In this document: positions 31,338 through 34,905 of the stretch, piece by piece
How positions within the stretch are numbered: position 1 is the stretch's first letter
Layout of the letters: each line of letters opens with the position of its first letter
Source of the DNA: Lactococcus cremoris subsp. cremoris NBRC 100676
GTDB taxonomy: Bacteria; Bacillota; Bacilli; Lactobacillales; Streptococcaceae
Direction of reading: 5' to 3'
Length of the DNA stretch: 34,905 bases
Assembly (NCBI RefSeq): GCF_001591705.1
Contig: NZ_BCVK01000025.1
Span: 1 to 34,905, forward strand
The notes under the pieces: model-generated
Databases searched by the model: none
The model's input: only the letters and a program-made list of their open reading frames with translations
Told to the model about the DNA's origin: nothing
Made by a program: the position numbers and the translations under genes

Positions 31338-33152
31338 TTAAAAACTAAATCCATTAATAAAGTAGTCGCTGATTTCTTCGTCATTCATATTTCCAAAAGG
31401 AGAATTTGTTTTCTTTTCTTCTACATTTGTAAAATCATTAAAGTAAAATTGTCCTTCATAAAGTGCATTGACAATAGCATCAGCAGCATCTATTTTTTGA
31501 GAATTGACATTTTTATCAAGCTTAATCCCATTATTATCAGAAACAGTAACTGCATTGACTAGGCCTTGAATTAACGCTTGGTCATCAAGCATTGTAATAT
31601 TATGCTTAATAAACGAAGACTGTAAGAATTTAGTAGGCTCATTAAGCGACTTTATCCCTTGTCTTACTGGAATCAGAAGATATTCTACTTTGACTTCATC
31701 CAGTCGTCTAATGAAATTTCCCGTTCCCCACTGGTCATACAAAATAGCTTTTACTTTTAACTCGTTTTTTTCTATGAAATTAAGCATCCAATTAAAAACT
31801 TCATCTTCATCAATCAGTCCAAAACGGTCTCTAGTTATAGTTGCGAACCCTTTTTCTTGAACCGCACGATAATCAATGTTATCTCTTTGTTCCTTGGCTT
31901 CAATAGAACCAGCTTTCGCAATAGGTATCCAGCTATGTTGATGCAAATGAAATTTACTTCCACTATGAGGAAATACAAAAGCCAATGAGGTATCATCGTT
32001 TGTTTGCGAGTAGTCAAAACCAATAAAGACATCACGGCCGAAGTAATCAAACTCATCTACAATGGCATCTTGAACCAAATCTAATGGCAAATAAGCGTTC
32101 TTTTTTGCGTTCTGCCATAAGTTCATATTCTTAACGTAAAAGTCACGTATGCGCCCTTGAGAGTTTAATGAATCACGTTCGGTAATCATCCCCTCTGTAA
32201 GATTCTTACGCATATACTCTATTTCCATTAATGGATTTGACTTAGGCCATGTTTCAATTAGATAAGCTTCATCTTCGCTATCTTGTTCCCATATAAGAAC
32301 TAAATCTTTTTCAGAACTACTCCAATCACCAGATTCAAGCATTTTAGAATACCGCTTATAATCTTCAAACATCGGAACAGTCGGGTCAACTCCAGCTGTT
32401 GAAATAAAAAACATCTGAGCTAATGGATTATTAACCATACCAGATGTCATTGAGCTAATAAAATCACGTTGCTTTTGACCAAATAAATGATATTCATCAA
32501 CGATACCAGTAGTATAATGGTCAGAATCCGCTGGGCTTCCTTGAGCAGAAAGTTTTTTCATTACCGCAGACTGCTTTTTTATCTCCATAACTTGAGAATT
32601 ATCGTTGATATCTAAAGCTTTAGCAAGCTTTTTAAACACACCATCTTTCAATTGAATCCAATTGAACCTCATATAATTAAATAAGTTATGAGTGTGAGCA
32701 ATATCTATTGAACTTACTGCAAGCTGTCTATTTATTTTAGGAGAACCAAATAAGAAATTATAAAGTGCATAAGTTGCAAGTACTTGAGTCTTACCGTTTG
32801 TCCGAGCCATTGAAATAAAGATTGTTTTAAATCTCATTCCTTTTGTCTCTGGATTACGCCACCCTTGAACAGAAGCTAGAATAAACTTTTGATAAGGTGA
32901 TGCTTCAAATGGTTCGCCACTCGTTACATCTTTCAGGAGTGTTGAAAATTCTACAATTTTCTTAGCTTGTTCTGAATCATAGATATAAATGAATGCATCA
33001 TCTTTATCAATTCTCCTTAAATCATTAATGTGGCGTTTACAGGCTTGCTTTATTTTTTCCCCTGATATTATAGTGCCGTCAAGTACACCAATTGCATAAG
33101 ATAAAGCTGGATCATCTGGATAACGTTCTGTTAAATCTTTATAGTTATCCAT
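31338..33152 (-). CDS. Terminase large subunit
   Basis: A 604-aa packaging motor. The ATPase domain (about 80-330) has a Walker A-like SMARTNGKTQVLA, a Walker B ending in GIVDEYHLFG and the coupling motif FFISTAG. The C-terminal RNase H-like nuclease begins IGFDYSQTNDDTSLAF with its first acidic metal ligand, then AILYDQWGTG and DAADAIVNAL near the end. It cleaves at cos together with the small subunit and HNH protein. Start and upstream stop overlap by one base (TAATG-type). Confidence 0.95.
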   Translation of the reverse strand: MDNYKDLTERYPDDPALSYAIGVLDGTIISGEKIKQACKRHINDLRRIDKDDAFIYIYDSEQAKKIVEFSTLLKDVTSGEPFEASPYQKFILASVQGWRNPETKGMRFKTIFISMARTNGKTQVLATYALYNFLFGSPKINRQLAVSSIDIAHTHNLFNYMRFNWIQLKDGVFKKLAKALDINDNSQVMEIKKQSAVMKKLSAQGSPADSDHYTTGIVDEYHLFGQKQRDFISSMTSGMVNNPLAQMFFISTAGVDPTVPMFEDYKRYSKMLESGDWSSSEKDLVLIWEQDSEDEAYLIETWPKSNPLMEIEYMRKNLTEGMITERDSLNSQGRIRDFYVKNMNLWQNAKKNAYLPLDLVQDAIVDEFDYFGRDVFIGFDYSQTNDDTSLAFVFPHSGSKFHLHQHSWIPIAKAGSIEAKEQRDNIDYRAVQEKGFATITRDRFGLIDEDEVFNWMLNFIEKNELKVKAILYDQWGTGNFIRRLDEVKVEYLLIPVRQGIKSLNEPTKFLQSSFIKHNITMLDDQALIQGLVNAVTVSDNNGIKLDKNVNSQKIDAADAIVNALYEGQFYFNDFTNVEEKKTNSPFGNMNDEEISDYFINGFSF

Positions 33153-33604
33153 TAACCACCACCAAACTTAGAAGTCCAATCAATTTCTTCTTCATCTTCC
33201 TGCATATTCAATCCCATTAACTCTGAACGTGATTTTGGAGATAAACCTAACTCAGAACCAATCTTTGTAAGATTTTTTATTGCATCCGAGTAAATTTGAG
33301 TCATTGGATTACGTTTAAAACCTTGAAATTGTCTGTCAATAATTTCACCAGTCATATCTTGAACTGGTTTATAAATTTCTTGAACCTCACCATGTTTTTT
33401 AAGATGTTCGTATGAATTTCTATAAATTTCATACTGAGTACAGTACATTTCAACTAAAAACGAATCAATCTTATCAACTGGCTTTTGTTCCTCAAGAAAG
33501 GGGACAGTTTTACGCCAACAAGCACTTGCGAGAGGAGAAAGGTGCTTAGGTGCACGATAGGACAACTTCCCGTCATTACTGTCTTTAAACTTCTTAGCTG
33601 TCAT
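33152..33604 (-). CDS. Terminase small subunit (P27 family-like)
   Basis: A 150-aa protein that recognises the packaging site and recruits the large subunit. It has P27-type features: a proline-containing N-terminal region (YRAPKHLSPLASACWRKTVPFL), a helical core EMYCTQYEIYRNSYEHLKKHG and NPMTQIYSDAIKNLTKIGSELGLSPKSRSEL near the C terminus. AAAGGAG lies upstream of the ATG. It follows the candidate cos region. Confidence 0.9.
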   Translation of the reverse strand: MTAKKFKDSNDGKLSYRAPKHLSPLASACWRKTVPFLEEQKPVDKIDSFLVEMYCTQYEIYRNSYEHLKKHGEVQEIYKPVQDMTGEIIDRQFQGFKRNPMTQIYSDAIKNLTKIGSELGLSPKSRSELMGLNMQEDEEEIDWTSKFGGG

Positions 33605-33720
33605 TTTTTCTCCTTTCTTATTTGTCTTGACCCCCCCTATGCAAAAATTTTAAAAAATCACTTTTTTCGAAAGGAAGCCACCATTGGTATACGGTATTCC
33701 TAAAAGCAATGACGGGGGGG
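33605..33720. other. Candidate cos region between HNH and small terminase genes
   Basis: This 116-bp gap has a C7 tract at 33631-33637 and a G7 tract at 33714-33720, each with TA/AT flanks, that form inverted G-rich boxes 76 bp apart. The neighbourhood of HNH and terminase genes is where cos sites lie in HNH-encoding siphophages. The exact nick positions cannot be read from sequence alone. Confidence 0.45.
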
Positions 33721-34224
33721 CTATTTTTTATTTTTTAAAACTTTTTTCCACCAATCTCGCCCAACATTTTTTAATTGCTGGTCGGATAACTTATTTTCTA
33801 TTGCAGTTTTTTTATTGTGCTGCGATTTAGTTAGAAGCCATAGATTGTCGGTATTATATTGTTCCATTCCTGAAAGCAATCGTCTTGGTATGATGTGCTC
33901 GGCTATCAGGTCGCCCTTATCCCATGCCTTACCTTCAATCGCATCAACATAACCATCTCTTGCCTTGACGTACTCAGATACTTTAGACCAACGTTTGTCT
34001 TGGTAGAATCCATTGTGTAATTCCTTTCGCCTTGTCTGGTCATACTCTCTGTTCTGTTCAGCTTGGTTACGTTGCCCTCTTAAAGTTAGAGATGCCTTAG
34101 CTTTACTTTCTGCCCGTTGATTGATGTAATTGCCTAGGCGCTCATCGTAATGCTTCTGGCAGTAATTATGTTTAAGGGGTATCAATTCACGACACCCTAC
34201 ATTTGCACAGCGGTGTAACCTCAT
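33721..34224 (-). CDS. HNH endonuclease
   Basis: A 167-aa nuclease that in related phages is required with the terminase for cos cleavage. The N terminus has a zinc-ribbon-like set of ligands (CANVGC, then YCQKHY). The HNH core is AEHIIPRR-N-LWLLTKSQHNKKT. The CxxC that often precedes the HNH histidine is replaced by YVDAIEGKAWDKGDL, so structural zinc may come from the N-terminal site. The start MRLHRCANVGC at 34224 follows AAAGGAG. The upstream 15 codons of the open frame have no ribosome site. Confidence 0.88.
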   Translation of the reverse strand: MRLHRCANVGCRELIPLKHNYCQKHYDERLGNYINQRAESKAKASLTLRGQRNQAEQNREYDQTRRKELHNGFYQDKRWSKVSEYVKARDGYVDAIEGKAWDKGDLIAEHIIPRRLLSGMEQYNTDNLWLLTKSQHNKKTAIENKLSDQQLKNVGRDWWKKVLKNKK

Positions 34225-34287
34225 AGGGCATCTCCTTTCATCAACAATAAAAGGCTGCCCATTGGACAACCTGTAATAAAATATAAT

Positions 34288-34358
34288 AGCAAGTCAGGGA
34301 GTCGAACCCTAACAAGCTTATGAAGCAAATTCAACCTTATTTTTCTGAAATTTTTGCT
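34288..34358 (-). other. Degenerate tRNA-like element in the late-operon leader
   Basis: A 71-nt stretch ends with a perfect T-loop motif GGTTCGACTCC and stem. AGCAA at its 5' end pairs with TTGCT at its 3' end (5 of 7 acceptor pairs). TTCA/TGAA gives a D stem, and CAT sits at the anticodon position in loop TTCATAA. The anticodon stem and variable loop are poor, so it is probably a decayed tRNA or a tRNA mimic rather than a working tRNA. Confidence 0.4.
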
Positions 34359-34373
34359 TTTGCCTTTTACTTC

Positions 34374-34401
34374 ATAATACAAGTATATCAGCAAAAACAA
34401 G
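34374..34401 (-). promoter_or_regulatory. Putative late promoter
   Basis: TATTAT at 34379-34374, with a TTGTTT-like -35 at suboptimal spacing, lies between the activator gene and the HNH gene. A poor -35 fits a promoter that needs an activator such as the RinA/DUF722-like protein encoded directly upstream. The remaining 34402-34457 shows no gene. Confidence 0.4.
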
Positions 34402-34457
34402 GATTGAGGGGCCAATTTCAGGCAATTTCGATTCTTTTTTTGCCTATTTTGTCCCTC

Positions 34458-34880
34458 TCAAATTAAGTGAATAACAAAAGAATAGATGTCATTCCTAAAT
34501 TTATAATAAGCAGCTTTAGCTTTCTTCTGTGGAACTTCAAATCCTTGAACATCCAATTCTTGCATTACTTGATACCAGTATCTGCCATTATATCCTTCAC
34601 ATTTTAGTCTTATTACCTCCTTTTCAACTTGAATCAAAGGTAGATACCAGATGTCGATTTGTCTTATCAATTCTCTTAATCTGATTAATTCCTCATCATT
34701 TTCAAGCGCTTCTTTATTTAAAACATGACTTTCAGGCTCCGAACCGCCAGAATAAGCTGTACGAATGCCTAAGTTATCTACTTTTTGTTTATAAAGATAT
34801 CTGCTTTCAATTGATTTTATTCTGGCTTCAAGTCTGCCATTAACGTAATCTCCAATAATTCTATCTAACTTATCTGCCAT
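34458..34880 (-). CDS. Late transcription activator-like protein (DUF722/RinA-ArpU type)
   Basis: A 140-aa basic protein. The N-terminal region is helical. The C-terminal part (LIQVEKEVIRLKCEGYNGRYWYQVMQEL...VPQKKAKAAYYKFRNDIYSFV) resembles a sigma-like helix-turn-helix, as in the RinA/ArpU family and lactococcal DUF722 proteins that activate late genes. It is the last gene before the packaging module, the standard place for such activators. AAGGAG lies upstream of the ATG. Confidence 0.8.
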   Translation of the reverse strand: MADKLDRIIGDYVNGRLEARIKSIESRYLYKQKVDNLGIRTAYSGGSEPESHVLNKEALENDEELIRLRELIRQIDIWYLPLIQVEKEVIRLKCEGYNGRYWYQVMQELDVQGFEVPQKKAKAAYYKFRNDIYSFVIHLI

Positions 34881-34905
34881 TAATCAAATTCTCCTTTTGT
34901 GGTAT

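Larger units (their letters stand above)
16504..34905 (-). mobile_element. Prophage (late half), right end outside the window; left boundary approximate
   Basis: All genes from 16983 to 34880 read leftwards in the order of a siphophage late region: regulator, HNH, terminases, portal, protease, capsid, connectors, tail, lysis, then a conversion gene at the attachment side. Protein families match lactococcal HK97-type temperate phages. The left end is placed near the rsmB promoter because phage-like direct repeats reach 16579. The integrase, repressor and the other att copy are not in the window. Several structural and lysis genes appear fused or deleted, so the element may be defective. Confidence 0.85.

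Noticed and set aside
1..34905. CRISPR array or known phage-defence cassette
   Set aside because: No regularly spaced repeats with variable spacers and no recognisable defence genes are present.

Overview
The window looks like a chromosomal segment of Lactococcus lactis or L. cremoris. It is AT-rich, carries typical lactococcal housekeeping genes (pepC, glmU-nudF-pfs, proC, rpsO, rsmB-pppL-pknB) and is dense in the octamer TTACTGAC/GTCAGTAA, which I recall as a highly recurrent word of L. lactis genomes. From about 16.5 kb rightwards it becomes a prophage whose late genes all read leftwards (minus strand). The early, lysogeny and integrase genes would lie beyond the right edge.

Host part (1-16.5 kb). 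An FAD-dependent amino acid oxidase-like gene is followed by a decayed cluster. In transcription order on the minus strand it is a MerR regulator, a LysR regulator, an MFS exporter and an aldo/keto reductase. Each carries an identifiable lesion (TAA, 1-nt deletion, TGA plus missing start codon, TAG), while a MerR-type promoter/operator and a LysR-like operator still stand upstream. Then come intact pepC, a frameshifted HD-domain hydrolase, a lipoprotein, and a glmU-nudF-small membrane protein-pfs run serving UDP-GlcNAc synthesis, Nudix hydrolysis and SAH/MTA recycling. proC stands alone on the plus strand, facing rpsO. The rsmB-pppL-pknB run (rRNA methyltransferase, PP2C phosphatase, PASTA kinase) begins at the prophage edge, where rsmB has a promoter so close that its mRNA should be leaderless.

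Prophage part (about 16.5-34.9 kb). From right to left: RinA/DUF722-like activator, putative late promoter with a degenerate tRNA-like element, HNH endonuclease, candidate cos region, small and large terminase, DUF1056-like protein, portal, prohead protease, HK97-fold capsid protein with N-terminal scaffold, four head-tail joining and tail-completion proteins, major tail protein, tail chaperones joined by a -1 frameshift, tape measure, a 57-aa protein, collagen-like fibre, a 78-aa protein, XhlA-like protein, and a holin-endolysin. Beyond the late-operon terminator sit a separately transcribed membrane glycosyltransferase (lysogenic-conversion type) and a CAU-anticodon tRNA.

The prophage is probably damaged. 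The tape-measure frame runs directly into the last Ig-like domain of another tail protein, so Dit and most of Tal are missing. Holin and endolysin are joined in one frame by a G6 tract, where G5 would restore two overlapping genes. A GT-C protein and a GtrB-type glycosyltransferase are likewise joined where one A fewer would restore two genes. I found no CRISPR array, no intact insertion sequence and no clearly new defence system. The most unusual items are the two boundary fusions at homopolymers, the leaderless promoters, and the tRNA-like element in the late leader.
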